Translations under genes and position numbers: made by a program
Notes under the pieces: model-generated
The model's input: only the letters and a program-made list of their open reading frames with translations
What the model was told of the DNA's origin: nothing
Database searches by the model: none
In this document: positions 16,721 through 28,065 of the stretch, piece after piece
Layout: the number at the start of each line of letters is the position of its first letter
Position numbering within the stretch: the stretch's first letter is position 1
Source: Novosphingobium sediminis
GTDB taxonomy: Bacteria > Pseudomonadota > Alphaproteobacteria > Sphingomonadales > Sphingomonadaceae
Length of the DNA stretch: 64,000 nucleotides
Direction of reading: 5' to 3'
Assembly (NCBI RefSeq): GCF_007991615.1
Contig: NZ_BJYR01000005.1
Coordinates: forward strand, 1 to 64,000

Positions 16721-18373
16721 TCAACCTTCCCGCAGCATGACCTGGACGACCGGCTTCTTGCCCGACCAGCGCTGCGCCGCGCGCCGCACCGTCAGCCGCA
16801 CAGTTTCGGCAATCGCCGCCCGGTCGCGCGCCTTCTCACCCTTCAGCGTCCCCAGCGCCTTGGCAACATCGCCCTGCGCTTCGGCCACGAACTCTTCCAT
16901 GTCTTCTTCCAGCGGCAGGCCGACCGCCGCGATCTCGATGGCGGACTTGAGCTTGCCAACCGGCGAAACCGCGAGCGCCGCCACGACGACGCCGCTTTCT
17001 GCCAGCTTGCGCCGCTGCCCCATTGCACCGCCATCTGCCGGTGCAATTATGTCGCCATCAAGCACAAGTCGCCCGGCGCGTACTTCGGCGAGCTTTGCAG
17101 GCCCGTCGGGTGCGAGACGCACCACATCACCGTTCTTCTGGACAATGGTGCGCTTGATACCGCTTGCCTTGCCCAGGCGTGCCTGCTCCGCCATGTGGCG
17201 CATCTCGCCATGCACAGGCACGAGGATTTCCGGCCTGATCCAGCTGTAGAGCGCTTCCAGCTCAGGCCGTCCCGGGTGCCCCGAAACGTGAATCATGCCC
17301 TGCCGGTCGGTCAGGATTTCCACGCCCTTGGCCGCCAACTGGTTTTGGATGCGCCCGATGGCAAGCTCGTTGCCGGGGATCTGGCGGCTCGAGAAGACCA
17401 CGGCATCGCCCTTCTCAAGCCGGATCGGGTGGCTGTCCGAAGCAATCCGGGCCAGCGCCGCGCGCGCCTCGCCCTGCCCGCCGGTTGCCAGCACAAGAAC
17501 TTCGCCTCGCGGCAAGTCCATCGCGTCGTCCATCCGCACGATGTCCGGGAAGTTCTTGAGGTATCCGCTCGCTTGCGCCACGCCGATGATGCGGTCGAGC
17601 GATCGTCCCGCCACGCAGAGCTGCCGCCCGGTCGCCACCGCCACCTCGGCTAGCGTCTGCAATCGCGCCACGTTGGAGGCGAACGTCGTCACCACCACGC
17701 GCTTGCCCTTGAGGCCCTTCACCATCTCCATCAGACCGTCGCGCACCGCGCCTTCGGAGCCGGAGGGCTTGGGATTGAACACGTTGGTCGAATCGCAGAC
17801 GAGCGCGAGCACACCTTCGTCGCCCAGCGCGGTCAGTTCGCCTTCGGTCGCAGGCACTCCGATCAGCGGCTCGTCATCCAGCTTCCAGTCGCCGGTGTGG
17901 AACACGCGGCCATGCGGCGTCTCGATCACCAGCGCATTGCCCTCGGCAATCGAGTGCGCCAGCGGCACATAGCGAATGTCGAACGGCCCGATGCTCAGCG
18001 AACCATCGTTGGGCACCACATTCAGCGTCACGTCTTTGGAAAGCCCCGCCTCGGCCAGCTTCTCAGCCACCAGCCGCGCGGTGAACGGCGTCGCATAGAG
18101 CGGCACGCCCAGATCTTGCGCGAAATAGGGCACCGCGCCGATATGGTCCTCATGCGCGTGGGTCAGCACCACGCCGAGCAGATCCTCCCGCCGGTCCTCG
18201 ATGAACGACAGGTCCGCGAAAACAAGGTCCACGCCCGGATAGTACGGATCGGCAAAGGTCATGCCGAGATCGACCATCAGCCACTTGCCGTTGCAGCCGT
18301 AGAGATTGACGTTCATGCCGATCTCGCCCGATCCGCCGAGCGCGAGAAACAGCAATTCCTTACCGGGTTTCAC
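16721..18373 (-). CDS. rnj: Ribonuclease J
   Basis: A 550-residue metallo-beta-lactamase/beta-CASP ribonuclease with 5'-3' exo- and endonuclease activity on RNA. The zinc-binding motif HAHEDHIGA, the early MVDLG strand, the FHTGDWK histidine and the C-terminal HVSGHPGRPEL and PVHGE motifs are all present. The start is GTG 18373. An RNase E gene lies at 51678, so this genome has both main mRNA-decay nucleases, as is usual for many alphaproteobacteria. Confidence 0.93.
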   Translation of the reverse strand: MKPGKELLFLALGGSGEIGMNVNLYGCNGKWLMVDLGMTFADPYYPGVDLVFADLSFIEDRREDLLGVVLTHAHEDHIGAVPYFAQDLGVPLYATPFTARLVAEKLAEAGLSKDVTLNVVPNDGSLSIGPFDIRYVPLAHSIAEGNALVIETPHGRVFHTGDWKLDDEPLIGVPATEGELTALGDEGVLALVCDSTNVFNPKPSGSEGAVRDGLMEMVKGLKGKRVVVTTFASNVARLQTLAEVAVATGRQLCVAGRSLDRIIGVAQASGYLKNFPDIVRMDDAMDLPRGEVLVLATGGQGEARAALARIASDSHPIRLEKGDAVVFSSRQIPGNELAIGRIQNQLAAKGVEILTDRQGMIHVSGHPGRPELEALYSWIRPEILVPVHGEMRHMAEQARLGKASGIKRTIVQKNGDVVRLAPDGPAKLAEVRAGRLVLDGDIIAPADGGAMGQRRKLAESGVVVAALAVSPVGKLKSAIEIAAVGLPLEEDMEEFVAEAQGDVAKALGTLKGEKARDRAAIAETVRLTVRRAAQRWSGKKPVVQVMLREG

Positions 18374-18429
18374 AATAATTCCAATATACTAGTGGCTCAG
18401 AGGCCAAGGGCTCGCCGCAAATGCGATGG

Positions 18430-19215
18430 TCAGCGTGCGGCAACGCGTTCGGCCAGAATGGCAATGCCATCCAGCGTCAGGTCCGTATCGACATGGTCGA
18501 AAATCGAGGTGTGCTGGTCGAACAGCACCGCCAGCCCGCCGGTGGCAACCACCTTGGCAGGACGTCCGATTTCTTGACGCAAACGCGATATCAGGCCTTC
18601 CATCATGGCCACATAGCCCCAGAACACGCCGATCTGCATCTGATCTTCAGTGTTACGGCCGATCACGCTGCGGTTGTTGCCCTGTGGCGGCGCGATGGCG
18701 ATGCGCGGCAGCTTGGCCGCCGCCGTTACCAGCGCATCTAGCGAGAGGTTGATGCCCGGCGCGATGATGCCGCCCTTGTAGGCCCCGTTTGCATCGACCA
18801 CGTCGAAAGTGGTCGCAGTCCCGAAGTCCACGACGATCAGGTCGCCCTCATACTTCGCATGCGCCGCCACGGTGTTCACCGCGCGGTCTGCACCCAGCGA
18901 GCGCGGCTGTTCGACATCGGCGACAAAACCCCACTCCACCGGCGGCTGCCCGGCGACCAGCGGGTCGATACCGAAATACTTCTGCCCCAGCACCTGCAGG
19001 TTGTGCAACGCGCGCGGCACCACTGTGGAAATGAGGATCTGTCTCACGCGGTCAGGATCAAAGCCCTGTAGCTTCATCAACTGAAGGAGCCACACCGCAT
19101 ACTCGTCCGCCGTGCGCCGCGGATCGGTCGCCACGCGCCAGCGCGAACGGATCTCCCGCCCGTCGAACAGCGCGAACACGACGTTGGTATTGCCAACGTC
19201 AACCGCCAGAAGCAT
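18430..19215 (-). CDS. coaX: Type III pantothenate kinase
   Basis: CoaX phosphorylates pantothenate, the first step of coenzyme A synthesis. The 261-residue protein has the ASKHA-fold phosphate motifs [14 protein letters not shown] at the N terminus and [14 protein letters not shown] in the middle, plus GGIIAPG and ATGGLA. It overlaps the end of birA by 17 bp and precedes rnj by 56 bp, a common alphaproteobacterial order. Confidence 0.95.
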   Translation of the reverse strand: MLLAVDVGNTNVVFALFDGREIRSRWRVATDPRRTADEYAVWLLQLMKLQGFDPDRVRQILISTVVPRALHNLQVLGQKYFGIDPLVAGQPPVEWGFVADVEQPRSLGADRAVNTVAAHAKYEGDLIVVDFGTATTFDVVDANGAYKGGIIAPGINLSLDALVTAAAKLPRIAIAPPQGNNRSVIGRNTEDQMQIGVFWGYVAMMEGLISRLRQEIGRPAKVVATGGLAVLFDQHTSIFDHVDTDLTLDGIAILAERVAAR

Positions 19216-19966
19216 CTTGTCCTCCTACGTCAGAGCGGCTTGCGCCGATAAGCTCGACGTCTCCAGCGTGGATCGCACGTACCGAGCCATCCGCCAAGCG
19301 CAGAAGGACGGCTCCGTCGGGCTCCAGCCCTGCAAATCCGCCGATCACGTGGCCTTCTTCGCTGAGGTTTACCCCCAGTAGCGTACCTTTGGGGAGCGAA
19401 CGGACAAGCCATGCCTCGCGGAGCATCGGCCAGCCGCCTGCATGCCATGCCGTGAGGTCCTCCGCCCAGGTTTCGGCCAGCGCAGATGCAAAGGCATCGC
19501 GGCTCACGTCGTAGCCAAGCCCTGCCAGCGATGCGGTCTTGCGGCCCGGCACATCCGGAGCTTCGGCGAGGTTGACGCCGATACCAACGACGACGGCATC
19601 GCGCTGCCGCTCCAGCAGAATCCCGCAAAGCTTGGCTTCGCCCACCAGCAGGTCGTTCGGCCACTTTAGGACCAGCCCGGACAGTGCCGGAACCACCGCC
19701 ATCAGCGCCCGGTGCACGCTGAGCCCGGCCACTAAAGCCAAAGTTTGCGGCAAAGCCTCGGCATCGCGTAGGGCAACCGCGGTCGACCCCATGAAGTTGC
19801 CGAAGCCATCGGTCCAAACCCGCCCGGCGCGCCCGCGCCCGGCCGTCTGCCGGTCTGCTACCAGCCACTGCCCTTGAACCGGAGCTTCGCCGTGCGATAG
19901 CCGCTCCAGCAGCGCCGAATTGGTCGAGGCGGTCTCCGCCACCACCCTGATCAAGGGGTCAGGCAC
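19199..19966 (-). CDS. birA: Biotin--[acetyl-CoA-carboxylase] ligase
   Basis: This enzyme activates biotin with ATP and attaches it to the biotin carboxyl carrier protein. The 255-residue product has the ligase motifs [16 protein letters not shown] (biotinyl-AMP loop) and KWPNDLLV. It lacks the N-terminal DNA-binding domain of E. coli BirA, so it is a class I ligase without repressor function. It starts 15 bp after nuoN, so it may be read through from the nuo operon. Confidence 0.93.
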   Translation of the reverse strand: MPDPLIRVVAETASTNSALLERLSHGEAPVQGQWLVADRQTAGRGRAGRVWTDGFGNFMGSTAVALRDAEALPQTLALVAGLSVHRALMAVVPALSGLVLKWPNDLLVGEAKLCGILLERQRDAVVVGIGVNLAEAPDVPGRKTASLAGLGYDVSRDAFASALAETWAEDLTAWHAGGWPMLREAWLVRSLPKGTLLGVNLSEEGHVIGGFAGLEPDGAVLLRLADGSVRAIHAGDVELIGASRSDVGGQDASGG

Positions 19967-19981
19967 CGGAGGCTCAGCCGA

Positions 19982-21445
19982 TCACGCGATGTGGAAGAGC
20001 GCGGCGGCCGCGTTGCCCGCCAGCACGCCCAGCGACTTCGTGAGCAGGTAACCGAGCGGCGAAATCGCGACGACCGAAACGAAAAGCAGCACCCGCTGCG
20101 CCATGTCGCTCTGGCCGGTCACCACATCGGTAGCCTCGTCGAAGTACATCACCTTGACGACCTTGATGTAGTAGAACGCACCGATCACCGAGGCAGCGAT
20201 ACCGATGGCGGCGAGCGAAAGCAGACCCGCCTGCACTGCCGCCTGGAACACCACGAACTTGCCCCAGAACCCGAACAGGGGCGGGATGCCCGCAAGGCTG
20301 AACATCACGGCAGCCAGCGCCAGCGCCAGCATTGGCCGGGTCTTCGACAGGCCTGCCATCGCTGCAATGGATTCAACCGGCGCCCCGTCCGCATCGCGCA
20401 GCATCAGCACCGCAACGAAGCCTGCGACCGACATCGCAACATAGATCGCGAGGTAGACCAGCATCGCCGCCGCACCCGCCTGGTTGGCGCAGGCAAGGCC
20501 GATCAGCATGAAGCCGACGTTGTTGATCGAGGAATAGGCCAGCAGCCGCTTGATGTTGTCCTGCCCGATCGCACCCAGCGCACCGATGACGATCGAGAGC
20601 AGCGCGACAAAGATCACGATCTGCTGCCACACGCCCGGCTGCGAACCGAACGCAAACAGGCTGACGCGCATCAGGAGACCGAGTGCTGCCACCTTGGGCG
20701 CGATCGCGAAGAAGGTCGTAACCGGGGTCGGCGCGCCCTCGTAGACGTCCGGCGTCCACATGTGGAACGGTGCTGCACTCACCTTGAAGGCAAGGCCCGC
20801 GAGCACGAAGACGACGCCGAACACTGCACCGGTCGAGAGTGTGCCTGCCAGCGCGCCGTGGATTCCGGCGAAGCTCGTGCTGCCGGTGAAGCCATATGTC
20901 AGGCTGATGCCGTAAAGCAGGATACCCGAGGCAAGCGAGCCCAGCACGAAGTACTTGAGGCCCGCCTCCGCCGAACGCTCATCGCTGCGCAGGAACGAAG
21001 CGAGAACGTAGGCGGCAAGGCTGTTCAGTTCGAGTCCGATGTAGAGCGCGAGCATGTCGGTCGCCGAGACCATCATGCCCATGCCCATCGATGCGAGCAG
21101 CACGAGCAGCGGAAATTCCGCGCGCATCGCCTTCTCGCGCTCGAAGAACGCCGGAGCGACGATCAGCGTGACCGCTGCGCCGATGTAGATCAGCAGCTTG
21201 CCAAACGCGGCAAAGGCATCGCCCGAGAACTGGCCGTTCCAGGCACTCGCCGCGGGGCCCATCACGGCCTGCGTCAGCGCAGGCACGGTCAGCACCGCGC
21301 AGACGGTGAGCACGGCAACCGCCGCAATCGAGATCACCCGCGAAGCCTTGTCACCACCCCAGGCGGCAGCGAGCAGCAGGATCAGGCTGGAAACGCTGAG
21401 GACTTCCTCGGTCCCGGTGATCGCCAGCGAACGGAGCAGTTCCAT
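19982..21445 (-). CDS. nuoN: NADH-quinone oxidoreductase subunit N
   Basis: A 487-residue antiporter-like membrane subunit of complex I that takes part in proton pumping. About 14 hydrophobic helices are visible, with the conserved lysine-bearing helix LAGLAFKVSAAPFHMWTPDVYEG and the AIGQDNIKRLLAYSSINNVG block. It is the last nuo gene; its ATG shares one base with the nuoM stop (TGATG). Confidence 0.95.
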   Translation of the reverse strand: MELLRSLAITGTEEVLSVSSLILLLAAAWGGDKASRVISIAAVAVLTVCAVLTVPALTQAVMGPAASAWNGQFSGDAFAAFGKLLIYIGAAVTLIVAPAFFEREKAMRAEFPLLVLLASMGMGMMVSATDMLALYIGLELNSLAAYVLASFLRSDERSAEAGLKYFVLGSLASGILLYGISLTYGFTGSTSFAGIHGALAGTLSTGAVFGVVFVLAGLAFKVSAAPFHMWTPDVYEGAPTPVTTFFAIAPKVAALGLLMRVSLFAFGSQPGVWQQIVIFVALLSIVIGALGAIGQDNIKRLLAYSSINNVGFMLIGLACANQAGAAAMLVYLAIYVAMSVAGFVAVLMLRDADGAPVESIAAMAGLSKTRPMLALALAAVMFSLAGIPPLFGFWGKFVVFQAAVQAGLLSLAAIGIAASVIGAFYYIKVVKVMYFDEATDVVTGQSDMAQRVLLFVSVVAISPLGYLLTKSLGVLAGNAAAALFHIA

Positions 21446-23025
21446 CAGCGTGCTCCCTCGTGCCGGGCCGCGTGAGCGGCTTGTTCACCGTGTTCCATTG
21501 CATCCCCATGTTCATGTGTCGCAGCGGCAGGCGGCATGGCCGCCAGCTGCACATCGGCATCGCCCCTCGGCCGCGCTTGCGCCAGCCGCGCATCCAGCGC
21601 CGCGATATCCTTGCGCATCGGCGCGAGGAAGGTTTCCGGATAGACGCCCATCCACAGCACCACGGCTGCCAGCGGGATCATCATCGCCCATTCGCGCTTG
21701 TCGAGATCGGGCATGGCGGCCGCGTCCTCGTTCTTCTGCACCCCGAACACCACGCGGCGATAGAGGTAGAGCATATAGGCCGCGCCGAGGATGATGCCGG
21801 TGGTGCAGATCAGCGCCACCCAGCTCGACTGCGCGTAGATGCCCATGAGCGAGAGGAACTCGCCAACGAAGCCGCTCGTGCCCGGCAGGCCAATCGAGGC
21901 CATCGTGAACAGCATGAAGAACAGTGCATAGGCGGGCATGTTGATCGCCAGCCCGCCGTAGCGGTCGATCTCACGCGTGTGCAGCCGGTCGTAGATCACG
22001 CCCACGGCAAGGAACAGCGCGCCCGCCACAAGACCGTGGCTGAGCATGATCAGCATCGAGCCTTCCAGCCCCTGCCGGTTGAACGCGAACAGCCCCACCG
22101 TGACAATCGCCATGTGCGCGACCGAGGAATAGGCGATCAGCTTCTTGATATCGTGCTGCACCAGCGCAATCAGCGAGGTGATCACCACCGCAGCCATCGA
22201 AAGCCCCCAGACCAGCGGCGCGAACTGCGCGCTCGCCTCAGGGAACATCGGCAGCGAGAAGCGAATGAAGCCGTAGCCGCCCATCTTGAGCAGCACGCCC
22301 GCCAGGATCACCGAGCCCGCAGTAGGCGCCTGCACGTGCGCGTCGGGCAGCCAGGTGTGCGTCGGCCACATCGGCATCTTCACCGCAAAGCTCGCGAAGA
22401 GGGCCAGCCAAAGCCAAGTCTGCGCCTTCACCGGGAAGCTGTAGGCCATCAATGTCGGGATATCGCTCGTGCCCGCCTCGTTCACCATCCACATCATCGC
22501 GATCAGCATCAGCACCGATCCGAGCAACGTGTAGAGGAAGAACTTGTAGCTGGCGTAGATGCGGTCCGCCCCGCCCCAGATGCCGATGATGAGGTACATC
22601 GGGATCAGGCCGGCTTCGAACATGATGTAGAACAGGAACAGGTCCTGCGCGGTGAAGACGCCGATCATCAGCGTCTCCATGATGAGGAAGTTGGCGTAAT
22701 ATTCGCCCGCGCGCTTCTCGATCGCGTTCCAGCTTGCACCGATGCAGATCGGCATGAGGAACACGGTGAGCGCGATCAGCAGCAGCGCGATCCCGTCGAT
22801 ACCGAGCTTCCATTCAAAGCCGGCGAAGATCGAGGCATGCTCCTGGAACTGCCAGGTCGGCCCGCCGATCTGGTAGTGCGACCACAGCACCGCGCCCAGC
22901 ACGAGATCAAGCAGCGTCACCGCCAGCGCGATCATCCGCGCGCTCTCGCGTCCGGCCATGAGGCAGGCCACCGCGCCGACCAGCGGCACGAGGAGCATCA
23001 AGCTGAGAATTGGAAACCCGATCAT
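21445..23025 (-). CDS. nuoM: NADH-quinone oxidoreductase subunit M
   Basis: A 526-residue antiporter-like subunit. Diagnostic blocks are [30 protein letters not shown] helix VII and [18 protein letters not shown]. The frame is open well upstream, but ATG 23025 gives the expected N terminus and overlaps the nuoL stop by 4 bp (ATGA). The C-terminal tail after the last helix is unusually His-rich ([20 protein letters not shown]). Confidence 0.95.
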   Translation of the reverse strand: MIGFPILSLMLLVPLVGAVACLMAGRESARMIALAVTLLDLVLGAVLWSHYQIGGPTWQFQEHASIFAGFEWKLGIDGIALLLIALTVFLMPICIGASWNAIEKRAGEYYANFLIMETLMIGVFTAQDLFLFYIMFEAGLIPMYLIIGIWGGADRIYASYKFFLYTLLGSVLMLIAMMWMVNEAGTSDIPTLMAYSFPVKAQTWLWLALFASFAVKMPMWPTHTWLPDAHVQAPTAGSVILAGVLLKMGGYGFIRFSLPMFPEASAQFAPLVWGLSMAAVVITSLIALVQHDIKKLIAYSSVAHMAIVTVGLFAFNRQGLEGSMLIMLSHGLVAGALFLAVGVIYDRLHTREIDRYGGLAINMPAYALFFMLFTMASIGLPGTSGFVGEFLSLMGIYAQSSWVALICTTGIILGAAYMLYLYRRVVFGVQKNEDAAAMPDLDKREWAMMIPLAAVVLWMGVYPETFLAPMRKDIAALDARLAQARPRGDADVQLAAMPPAAATHEHGDAMEHGEQAAHAARHEGAR

Positions 23026-25067
23026 CGTGCAATCACCCAGCTGACCGCGCCGACAAGGCCGACGAGCATGACCAGCGCATAACTGTTGAGGTATCCGGAC
23101 TGCAGGCGCACCGCGATCCGGCTGCTCCGGGCGACCACCCAGGCCGCGCCATTGGGGCCAAAGCGGTCGATGATCCCGATATCGCCTTGCTGCCAGAACA
23201 CCCGGCCGAGCGCCATCGCAGGCTTCACGAAGACCGCGTTGTAAAGCTCGTCGAAGTACCACTTGTTGTAGACGAAGCGGTAGAGCGGCCCGATCGCCGC
23301 GCTGAACGCCGCCGGAATGCCCGGATTGGCGATATAGGCCACATAGGCCCCGGCAAGGCCGGCCACCATTACCGCGAACGGCGCCCACTTCACCCACTCC
23401 GGCACGCCGTGCATCGCGTGGATCAGGTGCTCGCTGAAGGCCACGCTGTTCTTCCAGAACTCGCCCTCGCCTTCGCTGATGAACGAGCCGTGGAACACGA
23501 AGCCCGCGAGAACCGCACCGACCGAGAGCAGCACCAGTGGCAGCAGCATGACCAGCGGGCTTTCATGCGGATGATAGCCGCCGGTCCCGTCAGAGGCATG
23601 GCCGTGCGCATGGTGGTCATCGTGGCCATGTGCGTGGTCATCATGACCATGCCCATGCGCATCATGCACCGCGTGCTGGATATGCTCGCTCTGCTCCCAG
23701 CGCGGCTTGCCCCAGAACGTCAGGAACATCAGGCGCCACGAATAGAAGCTCGTCAGCAGCGCCGCAAAGATGCCCATGAAGAAACCAAAGTGGCCCGGAG
23801 CCGTCCCGCTGGCATAGGCAGCCTCGAGGATCGAATCCTTCGAATAGAAGCCTGCGAAGCCGAACACATCGACAATGCCAACGCCGGTGATCGCCAGCGT
23901 GCCCATCATCATCGCCCAGAAGGTGATCGGGATGTGCTTACGAAGGCCGCCGTAATAGCGCATGTCCTGCTCGTGGTGCATCGCATGGATCACCGAGCCC
24001 GCGCCGAGGAACAGCAGCGCCTTGAAGAAGGCGTGAGTGAACAGGTGGAACATCGCCGCACCCGGCGCACCGACGCCCGCCGCCACGAACATGTAGCCCA
24101 GCTGCGAACAGGTCGAATAGGCGATGACGCGCTTGATGTCCCATTGGGTCGTGCCGATGGTGGCAGCAAAGAACAGCGTCGCCGCGCCGACATAAGTCAC
24201 CACATGCATCGCCGTCTCGCTCGTGGCGAACATTGGCGAGAGGCGGCAAACCATGAACACGCCTGCGGTCACCATGGTCGCCGCGTGAATCAGCGCCGAA
24301 ACCGGGGTCGGGCCTTCCATCGCGTCCGGCAGCCAGGTGTGCAGGCCCAGCTGCGCCGACTTGCCCATCGCGCCGATGAACAGGAGGATGCACAGCACCG
24401 TCATCGTATCGAAGCGATGGCCGAGGAAGCCGATCGTGCTGCCCGCCATGCCCGGCGCTGCCGCCAGGATCGCGGGGATCGAGACGGTGCCGAACACCAG
24501 GAACGTGCCGAAGATACCCAGCATGAAGCCGAGGTCGCCCACGCGGTTGACCACGAAGGCCTTCATCGCGGCCGCGCTGGCGCTGGGCTTGCGGAACCAG
24601 AACCCGATCAGGAGGTACGAGGCAAGGCCCACGCCTTCCCAGCCGAAGAACATCTGGACGAGGTTGTCCGCCGTCACCAGCATCAGCATCGCGAAAGTGA
24701 ACAGCGAGAGGTAGGCGAAGAACCGCGACTGGTCGGGCTCCTCATCCATGTAGCCCCATGAGTACAGGTGGACGAGCGCCGAGACGCTGGTCACAACCAC
24801 CAGCATGATCGCGGTCAGCGTATCCACGCGCAGCGCCCACTGGAAGTCGAGATCGCCCGAGCGCACCCACTGGAGCACCGGCGTCACGCTTTCCTGCGCA
24901 CTGCCGTTCAGGAACGAGATGAAGATCGGCCACGAAAGCGCGCAGCTGGCAAACAGCGCGAGCGTCGTCACGAGCTTCGCCGGCACCTTGCCGATCAGCC
25001 GGGCGCCAAGTCCTGCGACCAGCGCTGCCAGCAGCGGCAGGAATACGATAAATTGGATCGGATGCAC
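23022..25067 (-). CDS. nuoL: NADH-quinone oxidoreductase subunit L
   Basis: The 681-residue distal pump subunit. It has the expected core helices ([41 protein letters not shown]) and the long C-terminal lateral-helix region. Between the core and the final helices, residues about 465-501 form a hydrophilic loop with 14 histidines in 37 residues, arranged as HGH/HAH/DDH repeats, then continue to [21 protein letters not shown]. Such a His cluster is not part of the E. coli protein. Confidence 0.95.
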   Translation of the reverse strand: MHPIQFIVFLPLLAALVAGLGARLIGKVPAKLVTTLALFASCALSWPIFISFLNGSAQESVTPVLQWVRSGDLDFQWALRVDTLTAIMLVVVTSVSALVHLYSWGYMDEEPDQSRFFAYLSLFTFAMLMLVTADNLVQMFFGWEGVGLASYLLIGFWFRKPSASAAAMKAFVVNRVGDLGFMLGIFGTFLVFGTVSIPAILAAAPGMAGSTIGFLGHRFDTMTVLCILLFIGAMGKSAQLGLHTWLPDAMEGPTPVSALIHAATMVTAGVFMVCRLSPMFATSETAMHVVTYVGAATLFFAATIGTTQWDIKRVIAYSTCSQLGYMFVAAGVGAPGAAMFHLFTHAFFKALLFLGAGSVIHAMHHEQDMRYYGGLRKHIPITFWAMMMGTLAITGVGIVDVFGFAGFYSKDSILEAAYASGTAPGHFGFFMGIFAALLTSFYSWRLMFLTFWGKPRWEQSEHIQHAVHDAHGHGHDDHAHGHDDHHAHGHASDGTGGYHPHESPLVMLLPLVLLSVGAVLAGFVFHGSFISEGEGEFWKNSVAFSEHLIHAMHGVPEWVKWAPFAVMVAGLAGAYVAYIANPGIPAAFSAAIGPLYRFVYNKWYFDELYNAVFVKPAMALGRVFWQQGDIGIIDRFGPNGAAWVVARSSRIAVRLQSGYLNSYALVMLVGLVGAVSWVIAR

Positions 25068-25074
25068 GGCCCCG

Positions 25075-25380
25075 TTACCCCTTCATCCGATTGACGTCAT
25101 CAACCGCAATCGTGCCGCGTCCGCGGAAGTAGATCACGAGAATGGCAAGCCCGATGGCTGCCTCTCCCGCCGCCACAGTCAGCACGAACATAGCGAAGAT
25201 CTGGCCGACGAGGTCGTGCAGGAACGCGCTGAACGCGACGAAGTTGATGTTCACCGCCAGCAGGATCAGCTCGATCGCCATCAGGATGACGATCACGTTC
25301 TTGCGGTTGAGGAAGATGCCCAGCACGCCAAGCACGAACAGGATCGAGCTGACGGCCACATAGTGTTCGATACCAATCAC
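25075..25380 (-). CDS. nuoK: NADH-quinone oxidoreductase subunit K
   Basis: A 101-residue three-helix membrane subunit of standard size, with the conserved glutamates in the second and third helices ([33 protein letters not shown]) that belong to the proton channel. It overlaps the nuoJ stop by 4 bp and precedes nuoL by 7 bp. Confidence 0.95.
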   Translation of the reverse strand: MIGIEHYVAVSSILFVLGVLGIFLNRKNVIVILMAIELILLAVNINFVAFSAFLHDLVGQIFAMFVLTVAAGEAAIGLAILVIYFRGRGTIAVDDVNRMKG

Positions 25381-25994
25381 AGCGTCACCCCCTGGCCGAC
25401 AACCGGCTTGACGTTGACCGTCGCCTCTTCCGGACGGCGCGCAATCTGGCGGCCCACATTCTGCCCGCGCGTATCGCCGCGCTGGCGGTGCGTCAGCACG
25501 ATCGCGCCAATCATGGCGACAAGCAGGATGATCCCCGCCGCCTCGAACAGGAACAGGTAGCGCGTGTAGAGCAGCGCACCGATCGCGGCCGTGTTGGAAA
25601 GCCCTTCCGGGGTCGCCGCATTGCCGCTCGACACGCCAAGCTGCAGTGCGCCGGCGTGCCAGACGCCGAGGCCAAGGCCGAGTTCGACGAGCAGCACCAA
25701 CGCGATCAACAGCCCCAGCGGCGCATTCTTGATGAACCCGGCGCGCATCTCCGAAAAGTCGATGTCGAGCATCATCACGACGAACAGGAACAGCACCGCG
25801 ACCGCACCAACGTAGACAATGACGAGCAACATCGCGATGAATTCGGCGCCGATCAGCACCATCAGCCCCGCCGCGTTGAAGAACGCGACGATGAGCCAGA
25901 GCACGGAATGAACCGGATTGCGGGCGAAGATCACGGAGATCGCGCTGAACAGCATGATCGCCGTAAACATGTAAAAGGCGAAGGCCTGGATCAT
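25377..25994 (-). CDS. nuoJ: NADH-quinone oxidoreductase subunit J
   Basis: A 205-residue five-helix membrane subunit. The helix [24 protein letters not shown] contains the pi-bulge segment (YVGAVAVLF) implicated in coupling. The C-terminal hydrophilic tail ([19 protein letters not shown]) is cytoplasmic. 27 bp separate it from nuoI. Confidence 0.95.
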   Translation of the reverse strand: MIQAFAFYMFTAIMLFSAISVIFARNPVHSVLWLIVAFFNAAGLMVLIGAEFIAMLLVIVYVGAVAVLFLFVVMMLDIDFSEMRAGFIKNAPLGLLIALVLLVELGLGLGVWHAGALQLGVSSGNAATPEGLSNTAAIGALLYTRYLFLFEAAGIILLVAMIGAIVLTHRQRGDTRGQNVGRQIARRPEEATVNVKPVVGQGVTL

Positions 25995-26021
25995 GATCTG
26001 AAATCCATTTGGGGGCGGCCC

Positions 26022-26507
26022 CTAGCGGTACGGTGCATCGGCTTCAAGGTTCGCGGCGATGGCCCGCTCCCACTTGTCCCCGTTGGCGAGCAGCTTGGCC
26101 TTGTCGTAAAGCAGCTCCTCGCGCGTTTCGGTCGCGTATTCGAAGTTCGGACCCTCGACGATGGCATCGACCGGGCAGGCTTCCTGGCAGAAGCCGCAGA
26201 AGATGCACTTGGTCATGTCGATGTCGTAGCGCGTGGTGCGGCGCGATCCGTCGTCCCGCGGTTCCGCCTCGATGGTGATCGCCTGCGCCGGGCACACCGC
26301 CTCGCACAGCTTGCACGCGATGCAGCGCTCTTCGCCGTTGGGATAGCGGCGCAGCGCGTGCTCACCGCGGAAGCGGGGCGAAAGCGGGTTCTTCTCGAAC
26401 GGGTAGTTGATCGTCGCCTTGGGCTTGAAGAGGTACTTCAAGGTCAGCCAGTGCGCCTTCACGAACTCCCACAGCGTGAAGCTCTTGATGATCTGTCCAA
26501 GCGTCAT
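26022..26507 (-). CDS. nuoI: NADH-quinone oxidoreductase subunit I (2 x [4Fe-4S])
   Basis: A 161-residue ferredoxin-like peripheral subunit. Two complete cluster motifs, [12 protein letters not shown] and [12 protein letters not shown], hold the N6a/N6b [4Fe-4S] clusters that pass electrons toward NuoB. The ATG overlaps the stop of the preceding embedded ORF by 4 bp. Confidence 0.96.
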   Translation of the reverse strand: MTLGQIIKSFTLWEFVKAHWLTLKYLFKPKATINYPFEKNPLSPRFRGEHALRRYPNGEERCIACKLCEAVCPAQAITIEAEPRDDGSRRTTRYDIDMTKCIFCGFCQEACPVDAIVEGPNFEYATETREELLYDKAKLLANGDKWERAIAANLEADAPYR

Positions 26508-27019
26508 TGCCCGAAATCCACTTCGCTGTCCTCGTCCTTCGGCGGCTTGCGGCTAGGGTCCACGCACGAACCCGTCACGAACCAAGTCGGCTTGATCAGC
26601 GCTGGCCGTTCCTGACGGGAAAGCACGAGACCCGCCACGCCCTTGTCCAGATCAATATTCGTCAACTCGACCCACAACCAATGATCGGAACCGTTCTCCA
26701 ACGTCTGCCGCAGTGAATAAGGCCAGAGCAACCGGCGCGCCTCGGTCGGGCCTTGCGCCCCCTTCAAGGGACCCGGCTTGCCCGTCTCGACCGAGTAGCC
26801 GGTCAAATCGTCGCCGCGATAGGCAAACAGGTCGGCCTTGCTCAGATCATCCGGCTGCGCCACCGGAAAGCTGACCGCGAAGGGAGCAGCCCCCCGCGTA
26901 GACTCCCAAGCCGCCTGGGTCGGCTCGCTCAGCGTCGACAGCTTGGCCGGCGGATCGTCGAACGTGCACTGGAATGTCGCCACCGCCGAGGCGGCGGCAA
27001 GCATGGCAAGCCCAATCAT
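26504..27019 (-). CDS. Secreted unknown protein embedded between nuoH and nuoI
   Basis: A 171-residue protein with a short hydrophobic N terminus ([20 protein letters not shown]) that reads as a signal peptide or, given the Cys at residue 18, possibly a lipoprotein-like anchor. The mature part is soluble with two Cys and an acidic C terminus ([12 protein letters not shown]). It overlaps both neighbours by 4 bp, so it is translated as part of the complex I operon. No known Nuo subunit has this sequence. It could be an assembly or stability factor on the periplasmic side of complex I, but this rests on position only. Confidence 0.75.
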   Translation of the reverse strand: MIGLAMLAAASAVATFQCTFDDPPAKLSTLSEPTQAAWESTRGAAPFAVSFPVAQPDDLSKADLFAYRGDDLTGYSVETGKPGPLKGAQGPTEARRLLWPYSLRQTLENGSDHWLWVELTNIDLDKGVAGLVLSRQERPALIKPTWFVTGSCVDPSRKPPKDEDSEVDFGQ

Positions 27020-28065
27020 GCCGCAACCCCATACCGCGTCGCCATCAGATACCCACTGATCGCGAACACGAAGAACAGCGACAGCGGCAGGAACACCTTC
27101 CAGCCCAGCCGCATCAGCTGGTCATAGCGGTACCGCGGCACGGTCGCCTTCACCCAGCTGAAGATGAAGAAGAAGAACAGGATCTTGAGCAGCAACCACA
27201 CCAGCCCCGGCACCAGATAGAGCACCGGAATATCGAGCGGCGGCAAGTACCCGCCCCAGAACAGCGTGGCGTTCAGCGTGCACATCAGCAGCACGTTGGC
27301 ATATTCGCCAAGCCAGTAGAGCGCGAAGGCCATCGACGAGTATTCGGTCTGGTAGCCCGCGACGAGCTCGCTCTCGGCTTCGGTCAGGTCGAACGGCGCG
27401 CGCGCGGTTTCGGCCATGCCGGAGATCAGGAACATCACCCAGACCGGGAACAGCAGCGGGTTCGCCACGAAGCCGTTGATGATCCAGACGTGGTCCTTCT
27501 GCGCCTTGACGATATCGTTCAGGTTGAACGAGCCCGCCCACAGCACCACGCAGATGAGGATGAAGCCGATCGAGACTTCATAGGAAATCATCTGAGCTGA
27601 AGCGCGCATCGCACTGAAAAACGGGTACTTCGAGTTGGACGACCAGCCCGCGATGACCACCCCGTAAACCCCCAGCGACGAGATCGCGAGGATATAGAGC
27701 AGGCCGACATTGATATCCGCCAGCACCGCGCCCGAATTGAACGGGATCACCGCCCAAGCCATCAGCGCCACGGTGAAGGTGATGATCGGCGCGATCAGGA
27801 ATAGACCCTTGTTCGCCGCCGAAGGAATGATGGTTTCCTGCAGGAAGACCTTCAGGCCGTCCGCGAACGACTGGAGGATGCCAATCGGCCCCACCACGTT
27901 CGGCCCCTTGCGCAGCGCCATCGCCGCCCAGATCTTGCGGTCGGCATAGATCACGAGCGCCACGGCCAGCATGACCGGCAGCGCGATCAGCAGAATTTCG
28001 GCGATCGTCGAGACCGTCCAAGCCGCCTCGAACGAGAGGCCCGTCCACTGGAAAAACGGGATCAT
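27016..28065 (-). CDS. nuoH: NADH-quinone oxidoreductase subunit H
   Basis: A 349-residue membrane subunit that forms much of the quinone site. The conserved blocks are [21 protein letters not shown] and [27 protein letters not shown], the latter with the acidic residues of the E-channel. It overlaps nuoG by 4 bp. Confidence 0.96.
   Translation of the reverse strand: MIPFFQWTGLSFEAAWTVSTIAEILLIALPVMLAVALVIYADRKIWAAMALRKGPNVVGPIGILQSFADGLKVFLQETIIPSAANKGLFLIAPIITFTVALMAWAVIPFNSGAVLADINVGLLYILAISSLGVYGVVIAGWSSNSKYPFFSAMRASAQMISYEVSIGFILICVVLWAGSFNLNDIVKAQKDHVWIINGFVANPLLFPVWVMFLISGMAETARAPFDLTEAESELVAGYQTEYSSMAFALYWLGEYANVLLMCTLNATLFWGGYLPPLDIPVLYLVPGLVWLLLKILFFFFIFSWVKATVPRYRYDQLMRLGWKVFLPLSLFFVFAISGYLMATRYGVAA

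Noticed and set aside
23580..23676. Repetitive codons in nuoL taken for a CRISPR-like or tandem DNA repeat
   Set aside because: The periodicity comes from CAT/CAC histidine codons inside an intact reading frame, with no spacer structure.
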